Of a stretch of 64,000 nt of DNA, positions 47,966 through 58,694 are shown piece by piece (positions within the stretch are counted from its first letter, which is position 1; each line of letters opens with the position of its first letter). The notes below the pieces were generated by a model, which made no database searches, was not told the DNA's origin, and saw only the letters and a program-made list of their open reading frames with translations. The translations under genes were made by a program, and so were the position numbers. The DNA lies in the NCBI GenBank assembly GCA_002682825.1, contig NOKP01000001.1, forward strand, positions 2,134,464 to 2,198,463, read 5' to 3'. This DNA comes from Neonectria sp. B-13. Its lineage: Eukaryota; Ascomycota; Sordariomycetes; Hypocreales; Nectriaceae.

Positions 47966-49904
47966 TCAAACCAGTGTCTTCTGCTTCTTAGGGACTGTCC
48001 CCGAGCTGGCTTTTCCGGAACCTCGTTTGCCAGTGCCTCCTATTTGGCTCCCCTTGGGCCGAGCTGCGTTGTCGTCTATATCCGCATGCTCTCCATCGTC
48101 GCTCTGCAACGGCTCCTGCATCTCTGACCCGCCGTCAGTCGGGAACATATCGCGCCAAGTCCCTTCCAAGACCTGGTTGTCGTTGCCATGAAGACCGACT
48201 TGGTATGCCGTCTTCATAGCAGCAAGACATGCGGTCCGTCTCTGAGAGAAATCGAACATTGGCTTGGGATACGTTCCCTTTTCCACACCAGTAAGCCCGT
48301 TTCCCTTAACGCGGACTCCTGCTTTCTTCTGGTCGACAAGGGGCGCTTTCCAGGGCTCGTAGATGTACTTCGCATCCATGTCCTTCAGCTCGGGCACCCA
48401 TCGGCGGATGAAGTCGCCTTTCTTGTCCCACTTCTGGCCGAACGAGATGGGGCTGTAGCATCGGAAGTATTGCGAGAAGAATGCCGTGCAAGAGAGCCAT
48501 TGCCAGTTCCCCGCGTTGCAGGCCGGCTCGTGGTCCAGCAACCATTCCTCAAAGACCTCAGCACCGCGCTCCCAATCAACGTAGCATCCCCCTCTCGTGA
48601 GGAAACAGGCGACACTGTGGCGTCCAAGGTGATGGATCCATCCTTCAGTCTTGAGTTGTCGCATCAGAGCATCGATCCATGGGAATCCCGTTACTCCCCA
48701 CTTCCATCGCTTGAACCAGATTTCCGCTTCCTCCGAGTCGACGTGGTGCTCCCCTGTTACGAGGCCTGTGGAAGGGTCTCTCTTCGATGGCAGATGCCAC
48801 GGGATAAATCGACAGTATGGGTTGTTTGCGGTCTGGTTGAAAACTGGCCCTATTGCCGCCTGGGCAGCAAAATACATGTCCCGAAAAAGGAGCTGTCCGA
48901 TGAGGCTCTCCGGCGGCGACGAAGCGCCTTTGCCGAAGGATTTGACGACGTCTTGGACGCGCCAGTAGAACTCCCGCACAGAGAGAGCTCCAAAGTGGAG
49001 GAACGGCGAGAGAAAAGTAGTTGACTGCGGTTCAAACTGGGCCGGGCTCGTCTTGGGCTTCTCAAAGGTAGCGGTGTATTTCTTGTCTGCGAGAATATCA
49101 TGGAGCATCTTCAAAGCGATGGTTTCCCCTCCGCGATGCGTTGTCGTCGCGGACGGGAAGCCCAGCTCTTCCATCGTTTCAATTGCGAAATCCCCGTTTG
49201 GCCCATCGATCCGGTTGTACGCCGTGTCTGTTTCTGTTCTCCTTTCAGAGTTGAGATCGGGGGTTGTTTCCGGTTGTCCTTGTTCAAAGTCGGTGGGCAT
49301 ATCTCCAGGGTCTGGGAGGTGACCTGGAGCCGGAATCGGCTTGTCTATCTTTCCGACTTTGCTACCGGCAGCTTGCAGCTGAGAGATTGACATGGTAGGT
49401 TTTCCCCCGTGCTTTTCAACGACCTGGTCACTGTCCCACAGAGTCCTGCCCGAGCGGATGATGACCTCAACACCAGCGTCTTTAGCTGCCTGGACAACAA
49501 TGCTGTCTCGTTCACGAGCATATGCATCTATGTCCTTTTCAAAGACCAAATGTGTCACTTTCCAGGCTTTGAAAAGCTTGGGGAACAGCGTCTGGGGTGC
49601 TTCTCTCAGGACGAATAGCTTCGACTTGGGATTGAGCTTGGTGAGAGACTCGGACAAGTCATTTTGGCAATCCAAGCTGCGTGCCACTTAGCCCCAGAAC
49701 TCCAAAGATCGGAGAGACTCCACGGGATGCTTACAGAAATTGCCATCGGTTCAGGCCGCCTCTTGCGCGATAGACATAGTGAGGGTCCCAGGTGAAGATT
49801 GGCCAAAACACGGCGGGATCCAGATCCAGAGCCGCTTTTAGAGCCGGTGAGTCGTGGAGGCGCAGGTCCGTACGGAACCAATAGACGACCCGCGGTTTGC
49901 TCAT
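47966..49904 (-). CDS. (6-4) photolyase / animal-type cryptochrome
   Basis: (6-4) photolyases use blue light and FAD to repair pyrimidine (6-4) pyrimidone photoproducts; fungal members can also act as light sensors. Exons 49904-49735 and 49676-47966 give 626 residues. Seen: the N-terminal antenna domain start MSKPRVVYWFRTDLRLHDSP; TFLSPFLHFGALSVREFYW; LIGQLLFRDMYF; the FAD domain with GFPWIDALMRQLKTEGWIHH, then HHLGRHSVACFLTRG including the two active-site histidines of the (6-4) group (a Gly sits where many animal members have Ala); ACNAGNWQWLSC; and SPISFGQKWDKKGDFIRRW. The C-terminal extension is charged and ends with a basic KKQK motif likely to be a nuclear signal. CPD and DASH types are less likely from the HHLxRH context. 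A GATTCGAT element lies about 20 bp upstream of the start. Confidence 0.92.
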
Positions 49905-50567
49905 TTCAGTGGTCTGAGGGCGGATTCGATATCACGATGTAGGAGTTTGGTTGGTGCATCCGTCATTTTGTGAAAGGTTCAAACGTGGTTGGGTCGCCAA
50001 CGGCAAAGTCATGATGTCAACACTGGTCCAGCCACAACTTTTAAGCTTAAATTGCGGTGAGACATGGCTGGTCTTATCCTCCGCAATCCAATCACCCTCC
50101 GGAGGGAAAAAACCAAACCCGATGGGTTGGAAGAGAAACCCACTGAGTAGTTTGAGAGTTGCAAGTGTCGTCTGAATCCCAATCTCGATTTGATTCATCG
50201 TCGCTGTATGGGCGCGAGCTTTTACGCCAATCCCATAGTGATCCCTAGTCTGAGATGTGTGTGTTGATCTGATGAGGCGAATTATTCCACCAACTGCGAA
50301 TACAGAACTCCTCGAATTGGGCCATAGGTAAAATTATGGTGTGATCGGGTAAAGCTGAAATGCAGCAGCACCTTGGCCTGTCTTTCAGGTCGTAATACGG
50401 TCTAATGTAAGGCCGACTGAACGAACGGCTTGCTCGAGTTCCCAACTTTGGCTGTCGCAACTATCACTCAAGAAATCATATCCCACACAGCACCAATGGT
50501 TACACTTGCTCCATAAGCCCTACGGAAACCTTAAATAATGTGGCTTTATAGGCGCTTTCCCGGGACG
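49905..50567. other. Divergent promoter, photolyase and membrane-protein genes
   Basis: 663 bp between divergent starts. Contains the GATTCGAT candidate light element at 49923-49930 and a TTAAATAA patch at 50531-50538 in front of the plus-strand gene. No gene inside. Confidence 0.6.
49923..49930. promoter_or_regulatory. Candidate light-responsive element (GATTCGAT)
   Basis: The motif resembles the GATNC-type sites bound by the fungal White Collar blue-light complex and sits 19 bp upstream of the photolyase ATG. A CGAT follows a few bases away (49936-49939). Short motif, so chance occurrence is possible. Confidence 0.3.
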
Positions 50568-51645
50568 ATGACGATGGGGCTATGTTTGTCCATAATCTTT
50601 AACTATCTTGCTTACCATGTTGCAGCACACCCCGACGACCCAGCAATCACCCCATCTCCAAGCTTCGAATTGCTTGAGTGACGAGACGACGTGGGGTCAA
50701 ACTTCATCGGATACACCTCATTTGACGGACGCTGTGAGTTCAATATCCCAATGAAATATACCTTTGAGCTCACCTCTATGTGAATCCCTTTAGATTATGC
50801 ACAATCATGTGGCTCGGGATCAACTTTGACCTTGTCAAGTTCATGGGCCGCTTGTCGGCCGACCACAGCTACTACATTCATTATTGCAACGAGCTGCGAA
50901 AGTGAATCCATTTTGGTTGCGCCCAATACGCAGTTCCCATGGTAAACTTTGACTCAATACCAGAGACATCACAAACCTGACGGTCTGTAGCGGATCGAAT
51001 GTATGCTATAGCATATTTCTCTACCAGAGCCTAGACGACAAAACGCCGCACAGTGTGTACGCGTGCGACAGTATCTCTCGCGATATAACCCTGTACGCAG
51101 AGACTACGAGCAGTGGGGAGTCGTCTACATCAGCCGAGCCTCCTATATCCACAGAGTCGACAAGTACGAGCAGTGACTTGCCGGTAGCCAGTAGCACTAG
51201 CACTTCCACCTCCGGCCTTACAGACAGCGGTGAAAGCTCGACGGCGGCATCTTCGACTGATTCCGACTCTGGCTCCGGCTCTGGCTCCGGTCGCTCTCTT
51301 GCATGGATAGCTGGCCCAATCGTCGGTGGTATTGCCGGCGTCGTGATCATTGCGCTATTGATTTGGATCGTCACATTACTACGGGACAGGCGACAGCAAT
51401 CCTCAGGCAAGACTTCTACCCCAGGACAGACTCCTGCCGCGTTCTACCCATCGTATCAACAGCAACCACCGTCAACTTGGGTTGGTCAAGCGCCCCCTCA
51501 GCAGTTCTATCCACAAGGACAACCACCAGCGCAGGCGCAGTTTGCCCCGAATCCTTCGTCGTCACCGCAGGTTGAACTACACGGGGCTTCATTGCCGATG
51601 GAGCTGCAGGCAGACAACAAGATCGAGGCAGCGAGACAGGGTTAG
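50568..51645 (+). CDS. Single-pass membrane protein with secreted ectodomain, interrupted by in-frame TGA (possible pseudogene)
   Basis: The model joins 50568-50733, 50794-50941 and 50991-51645 in one frame, 322 residues plus one internal stop. Seen: a signal peptide (MTMGLCLSIIFNYLAYHVAA); codon 38 TGA at 50679-50681; then RDDVGSNFIGYTSFDGRYY and a Cys-containing ectodomain (QSCGSG, AACRPTT, SCESES, PCGSNVCYS, VYACDS); a Ser/Thr-rich stalk; a transmembrane helix (IAGPIVGGIAGVVIIALLIWIV) followed by RDRRQQ; and a Pro/Gln-rich cytosolic tail. This is the layout of fungal wall-sensor-like surface proteins of unknown role. The signal peptide is in the same frame as the ectodomain, so the TGA looks like a nonsense change, a sequencing error, or is avoided by an unrecognised splice (for example to the GAG acceptor at 50683-50685). 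Confidence 0.6.
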
Positions 51646-52409
51646 GGTAGCTTGGGGTTGATGCTGCGTACATTGTGTGGCGCTATCCAGTCTATTGGGC
51701 GAGTTATATTGGTATTTTAGCTGGGATCGTACTCTTGTTGTCAGAACTTGTTGCTCGGGGGAAGACCAAGACCTAGGCCTGCGTGATGATGCGGAGTTGA
51801 TGCTGGTACGAGCGGAGTGTAAGGGCAAGACGGTGAACCAGATTTAATACTAGTATTCTAGGGCGAACAGGGGACCAGTACGGGGAGATGGGTTCAGTTA
51901 TAATAAGAAGATGAGCAGTGTAGATGTCGTACTGGCCCGTTCTCTTCCAACACTCTTCAGTCGAACTCAAACTCAAGCACAAGTCAAGTTGAGCGGCACG
52001 ATAACGGGCTCCTCCACGGTAAATGTGTAGGCGGGAGCATTTTTGGGACCTTACTGATATCATCGAATAGAGGAATGGCCACCGGATCTGCTCAATATTT
52101 GCAAAGGCGTCGGGAGCTCTCTCTGTGACAAGTTCGGCCGCCAAATGTGTGAGTCGATGTACATACATGGGTGTGGCCACGGGATGACGTGCGCGTGAAT
52201 GTCACTAAATTTGCAGACATTGATTGACTCCGCCAGCCCTCGAAAGTAACGCAAGTTCGCCAAGAGTCCAGCGGCGCAGTATGGGATGATGAGATTCCCG
52301 CGGGGGAGAAAAGATGGAAGAGGAAACATACAAGACTCTGATGTTACGCACAGGCACAGGCGCAGGCACAGATGCATTTTTACTCGCTATGGCTTCGCGC
52401 TTGATGCGC

Positions 52410-52427
52410 GATGACGCCCGCGTCATC
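52410..52427. promoter_or_regulatory. Perfect inverted repeat of TGACGC half-sites
   Basis: GATGACGC-CC-GCGTCATC: two 8-bp arms with a 2-bp spacer, each containing the TGACG core recognised by many bZIP (CREB/ATF-type) factors. It lies in a gene-poor region, so any target gene is uncertain. Confidence 0.4.
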
Positions 52428-55400
52428 AACTTATGATTCAAGCTACAGACTTGCATCAACTATTGAGAAGTGGCTTGTTCTGTGTTACCTTTACCTTGCC
52501 TCTCGCAGTCAAGGTTGCCGCTTGTCTCTTCTTTTGTTTTTGTCGCTCTCTTTCCAACCTCCTCAGCGTCATGAATGCCCTTGCGTCGAGGCCGGACCTG
52601 CAGTACGAACTCACGGGCCCATTTCCGTATAGAGACCGTCGATATTTGCATGAACATCACAGATGGTTCGTCTTGAACTCGCAATCTTGTCTCCTCGTGC
52701 AAGAGGGTGTGCATATTATGTCTCAGTGGTAGGCGGCTCTCAGTTGAATGCTCCCCCGACGTCGCATCCTCACCGTAAACGGTCCCTCAGGTGCATGAAC
52801 CGGCGAAGTGGCCATCGGCTCCATTGATCAGCCGGCTGCACCACCGCCTTCACCTACACAGGCACAGGCGAGATTTTAACCAGGAAACTCACATACTGGG
52901 TCTAAGCCCTTTGGTGGGTGCAGGAGCACTTCTCCCACCCTGGAGGATCTGATCAATTACTGCCGAGGGAAGTCAATAATAACGAGGACATCATCAAAAC
53001 CTGTCCCAATTGGGTATTAATAGCCGTAGCTGAATGTGAAATAAGACCATATCTCAAGGGGTCTTCCTGGTTTGTGTTTACTTTCCTTCCCAAAAAGGTC
53101 GATGTGGTTGTGGATGTGGGGAATAAATTCATCCAGCTAAGACACCGCACATCAACAAATTTCAAAACTGCGCAGCCCAGGAGGTCCTTGCTTATGCGAT
53201 CAAGGCATCTAAATGAACCCACAGTCATTCAGCGGGCAAGATAACTCAACAACGGAGCACCTTCCAATTTTTCCTTTCGCAGGAAGAGCACTCATCGGCG
53301 CGGGAATTAAACAAGCCTGTCCCCCACTGCCAGCCAATAAGGCGTTCGGCGTTTGCAAGATTGGGAAACGTAAGCCAAACTAACAACTTTGTAAGCTCTG
53401 GAGCATCTGAATAAGCTGGCTTGAAAACGCTGGCGAACCCCAATCTCGACGTTGCGGATTCCTGCCGAAGCATCGACACCTGGGTGATCCAGGCTGGAGT
53501 GGAAGAAGGAAGGGTAACCCGTCGGCGGTGTGAGGCTGGGCGGAGACGCATGGCTGGTCTGGCCCTCGACGTGTCTGCTGAACGATAATGAAGCAAGGTG
53601 GTTCCGGCGTGGGGACCCAAGGCAGAAACGAATATGTTTGCCAGCGCCGACAGGCTCCACAAAGTCCGTCGAGGCTCTGCACAAGGCCTCCGTACCGAGC
53701 CAAGGCTTGGGACACGTCATGACGATGGATACTGGATTGATAGCAACACGAGGAACTGAGACTAAAATGGGTAGATGTTGGTTGTGCCAGAGCGAGCGCT
53801 ACATGGCTCCCGGCGAGTGAGCGATTTGGAAAGACAGGCACGCGCACAGGGACACAAACACGCACACCCAACAAGCACACTGAAGGCTGGCTCCGGAGGG
53901 GATGACGAGACGGAGAGGCTTCGTATCGACGACTGGGCGAAGGGCATGGTGAGTCCTACGTCTTCAGTTGCCGATTTCGCCAAGGGGATATCCCGGGGCA
54001 GATGCGGGGAGCCTGTGAATGATTGGCTTCGAGCAGCTGTACGGATCAGTGCAGTGCGAACTATTACACCGACGCGGGAGCTGGGCATTGGCTACGAGGT
54101 CGGGCACAAAAAGCGATGACGGGCACGGGATCAGGTAACCCCATCGTCGACTGCGGGAGGCATGAAGTTGGCTGTTGTTGCGCATTTGGTGCATGGCGTG
54201 AGTTGAGTGCGACGTGTCGAGTCTCGCCCGCAGTCAGAGCCGGCAGTACTCTATAATTAGCAAAAGTCCTGACGCGGTGGTGCGGGAGTGTCGATCTGGC
54301 GAGAGAGTGATTCAGCCCAGGAACGAGTTCTTGTGAACACGGGCGGGCGATGATCTCGGGCAGCCGCCGCCACTATCAAGATAAAGATGAGGAGCGCCGA
54401 GAGGCGTTGCGCAACGTCCACCTGATGGCGTCAAACAGGCGCATCTGTTATTAGGAACTGCAGCTTATAGGCTGTCGGTACGTTCAATTGAGCGGTCTTT
54501 GATGAAGCGGGCTATTAACTGCCGGGACTGGCTGCGCAGCCCAAATGAGATGGATGGGAGTGGCAGAACTCCCTCTTCGCTGTGACATCCCGGTGTCATC
54601 GTGGGTGACACAACCGACAGCCATAGTAGTCCCAATGGCAAGTACAACTGCCTCGTTACCAATCAGGGCCGGCATCGGCTCCAGTCGAGATCTCCCCGGA
54701 AATGCCGCGACCAGGAGAGCCCTACCAGGGCAAGGCGACCAAGCAGGGACGAGGTTGGTGATCAAGAAGGCGATGCTGTAAGCCGGGCTCCTGGGCTGGG
54801 GAGAGGGAAGGGGGTTTGTTTCGAGAGCACCCCATTGCCGGGATCTTGGTTCACAGGGCTCCGCAAAGTGGATTTGACAGAGATGATCGAGAAGGACATC
54901 GCCAACGGTGACTCGATGAGACCCGGAGAGGCCGGGGAATTATGTAGAAGGGTTCTAGCGTGAGATGGCGAATGGAGTGGATGGATAGACTCGGTGAGGA
55001 CTGAGAAGCCCAGAGCAGAGCTATGAAAAGGCTCGAGGCCGGCCAGTGATGGTGCGCCAGTTGAGCGGTGACTGCGACACCAAGGCCGGGGATTTCAGGG
55101 CGGAACCCGGCGAGCCATACGGAGCACCTGGTATCCGTAAGTGCTGCAGGGCACTGACCGTGTGCAGCCACTGCTGTAATTGCCATCAGCTGGGCTGTGA
55201 GGAGTTTAGGGAGCCCATGGTTTTGCCTGTTGCTGTGCCGTGCCCTGAACGAGTTGGTGTGTGGGATGATTAGTGGGAGACACAGAGCACATGGAGGCGT
55301 CGGTACCTGAGGCTAAGGCAAGTTCGAGCTTGGCTCGGCCGGTTTGAAACACTTGGCTTCCCGCGCCGCCACCGCCGGCCCAAAGTGCAGCTCTCATCAG

Positions 55401-56447
55401 GGAAGCCTTTGGAGGGGCAAACAGCACGCTTCGGGCAAGTTAGTCAACGTCCTACGCAGACGAGCGTCATGGGCTTCGTCTATGAGGGTGGCCTGAGCGA
55501 GGAAGCAACATCACCAGATGCTCAGCGGCCACGGCGGGAAACGCAGAAATAAAGGCGGATGAGCAACGACGGAGATATGCGGACTGGGCTCGTCAACTAG
55601 GAAGAAGGCAGGGGAGAGCCTGGTGAAGCACTGAGGAGGAGTTGAGGACTGACGAAGAAGACTGTGCGTGCCTCAGGCTCTTCGCAGGCTGGCAGGCTGG
55701 TGGTGCAGCTTGGTTCCTGCCTCCCATGCCTGCCCTCTATCTACTACTTACTACTGTGTGCTAAGTTAGCTCTTGCTTTGCTTTAGTGCTGGCTTCGCAT
55801 CTGAGTTTTCCTCTTGCATTCAGCGCCTGTGACACTATTGAAGCATGAATGCCATGAGCTTCCCACGCACCCATAATGGACCCTCTCGTCATTTCTTTTC
55901 CAATTTCTCTTGCTGACGGGATTCTCGGTGGGCGCAGCTGAGGGGAACTCACATGGAGACCTGGACACTAATGAAGCCTCCTCATCCACTGTCGGCCCCC
56001 CCCCCAAAGCTAAAGACCCGCGGCTCGCTGCAATCCAAATGCAGGCGACAGCTTATAGGCCACTGGCCCCATTACCGGCAGCCACTGGGCCTTGTTGCCC
56101 ACTGAAGGGCACTGGTGTGGGTGTGACGGGGACTGGCCGCCAGGGGTCTAACTACGCCTCCAGCTCCTTCAGAAAATGAAGGAAGAGAATCGAAAATAAA
56201 AAAAACTCCCCCAATATGAAACATGCGGAGCAGGCATGCGCCTTGAAACGATTCGAGACAGAGGGTTGGGTCATCCAGGGCTTCCAGGCCTTGCCAGCCG
56301 GGGTCCTCTAACACACTCCAGCACACATCTTCCATGTGGCCAGCTTCCATGTGGATAACGGGCACAGTCAATGCTCTAGACGACAGCGGGAGGATGGAAG
56401 TCCCTCGCTCTGATCCTTTGGCCCATGTCCTCCCAATTCTTTCTTGT

Positions 56448-56501
56448 GCCTCCTTGGCATTCCTCCAATATTGCGCCTCCTTGGCATTCCTCCAATATTG
56501 C
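56448..56501. repeat. Perfect 27-bp tandem duplication
   Basis: The unit beginning gcctccttggcattcctcc (56448-56474) is followed immediately by an identical copy (56475-56501). No coding role is visible. Confidence 0.95.
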
Positions 56502-57344
56502 GCCTGTTCTTCCTCCAGTCAAGACGCCAGAGCTTGGATCCTGTCAATTGCTGAGCTATCCGAATGTTCCGATGAAGATTGGTGAGATCGTTGGAGATGA
56601 ATGGGCCCAACAAGAACGAAAATTTCACTTCTGCTCATGGAGGGTGACATCGTTTCCCATCGGGACCGGATCCGGCCTGTAGATGCTACTGAAGACTCCA
56701 GTGAGTACAGGAGCACGTAGGTAGTAGGCCGAACCCTAAGACAAAAACACGCTATATCGCCCGTCTAGCTATTTACTTCCAACCACTGCAACGCGTCCGA
56801 TGCGACGTCAATGTCAACAAAACAACCATCCGAGGGTAGCAACAGATTTAGACTCGGCCGCCGTCTCGTCTAGTCCTGCCTGATGCCGCTAACAAATGAC
56901 TTTGCTTAGCACCTGGCTCGGCGCCGTTGTGGACTGGCTGGCGGGAATGTCGTCAGCATTGAGATTTGAGATGAGAAGGGCGTTGGGCCGAGCCTCCTCC
57001 TCCGAGGACTCGCGGAGGCTAGGGGTGTACGAATTAGACTAGAGGATGGCTTGCTAGCTCTTTGGAGCTCTAGCGAGGATGAAAGACGACGTAGGGCTTG
57101 GTCCTATTTCTCTCCCCGAGACAGTTCCTCCCGTGCGGCAGGATGGTCACCCTCGTGCGGACGACTGGGCCGTCGCAATGTGCGCCTTGTGTGCTTTGTG
57201 TGTCGTTGTTGGGGACAGAAGAGATATCACGGAATCCCCCCAAAGCACGAATACAACGGCAACCCGCCCACGTACATGATGCATACAACGGCAGTTACAG
57301 CGAGCACACAACGCCGGCCGGTCGGTCTGCTGCATGTTGACCTT

Positions 57345-57368
57345 GGCCTTGACCTTGACCTTGACCTT
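57345..57368. repeat. CCTTGA/CCTTGG hexamer run
   Basis: Consecutive CCTTGG, CCTTGA, CCTTGA and CCTTGA-type hexamers on the plus strand. Simple sequence within the gene-poor region. Confidence 0.75.
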
Positions 57369-58694
57369 GGGTTGGAGTTTGCGCACATGGTCACACCAAC
57401 TGCGGCCATGAACAAGAAGGACCCGTTCTTGTCCCGTTCACACCAACTCGACCTGGCCTGGCCACAGCTAACACGCAAAACGTTGGAGGCATGGCTCTCC
57501 AGGACCGTTGGTTTTACCCACAGCACGCCCCTTCTCCACTCCCCATACGGATACATTACGAGCCCTTTCATCACTTGCAACGCAGCGCAGCGCAGCGCAG
57601 CCACACACGCACCCACACCCATTTCGAGATCGGACGGGGTAGGGAGATCCCTGCCAGAGCGACCAGGAACCAGGGAGATTTCCAAGGCTCTTCTCCTCGC
57701 AGGCCTGCAGACTGCTCCCCGGACCACGCCGGACCCAGTCTGGCGCCGGCGTCCCGTCCACGCAACGCTACGCTGCGCACAACCATTTTCATCGTCCCAG
57801 GGCAAGCAAGGCCCGGATCCCACCCGCTTGCTTTTTTGGGGGACACACACGTCGTTGGTGACTGTGACTTGGTGTTGGGTTGGGTGGAGGCAATACATCA
57901 GTGGAGGTGGTGGACAGTTGCGCTCGTCCTTCGCTCGCTCGCACTCTCACTGACATGGACATGGACCTTCTCGCTCGTGCTCGTGCCCGTGCTCCATCAG
58001 CTCCGCGTTCCACACCCTCGTTCCTCGTTCGCACACTCCCACTTCATCTCTGCTTTTAGTCCTTGCCTCTGCCGGTTCCTCCCATCCTTTGACCATTGTT
58101 TCTTCTCCCTCATTCTTCTTTCGTTAGTTCCATATTCCCTATTCCCGTACCATATCCTCCTCTTCACTCTGAAGCCTTTCTTCAGTCGATCCTTCGGCTC
58201 TACGTCTCTCGCTACCAAGAACTCGCTTTCTTGCTCCAGAGCCTCAACATTCGCTTTCATACAACCTCGTCGTGACCAAAGCACAGTATCCGCTTCATCC
58301 TTGCGACTCGGATATCGCCCCGGAACACCAGCTTCAAACCAAGCCAGCAACTTGGTCACCTTGGACGAACACGAGCCCTATCGCAGCTCTCCTGTATATC
58401 GTCGCCAACGACTCTGACTTTCCGGCCCCTCGACCTCCCTTCAGAGCCACGGATCTGCTCCGCCAGTCGTTTCGGTTGTCTCGAGTTGAAGGAGTGCGCT
58501 GGCTACCGGCCTGCCATGTCACAACCTTTCAACATACCCTTTGGAAACAGCAACTAGTTCAGCATCCCTTTTCTCGTCTTGTTCCCTAAAACGGGTTGAC
58601 AAGTACCGAGCAGACGGTTGTTCCCAGCCAGCTCTTGACCCCGGCGAACTTGGGTCAAGTCATTCGACATTCGTTTCACATTCAGACAATAGCC

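Larger units (their letters stand above)
51646..58694. other. Gene-poor region of about 7 kb
   Basis: No gene could be supported. It contains a perfect inverted repeat at 52410-52427, a CAGGCA-type run near 52357-52372, a 27-bp tandem duplication at 56448-56501, CCTTGA hexamers at 57345-57368 and GCAGC pentamers at 57580-57599. Two overlapping frames of about 300 codons (57051-57953 and 57491-58417) have chance-like composition. From about 57900 the plus strand becomes pyrimidine-rich, fitting a long leader for the four-TM gene; a short upstream frame (MSQPFNIPFGNSN) lies at 58516-58557. Confidence 0.55.

Noticed and set aside
57051..58417. Two overlapping plus-strand frames of about 300 codons each (57051-57953 and 57491-58417)
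   Set aside because: They overlap in different frames, run through hexamer/pentamer repeats and pyrimidine-rich leader, and show no recognisable domain.
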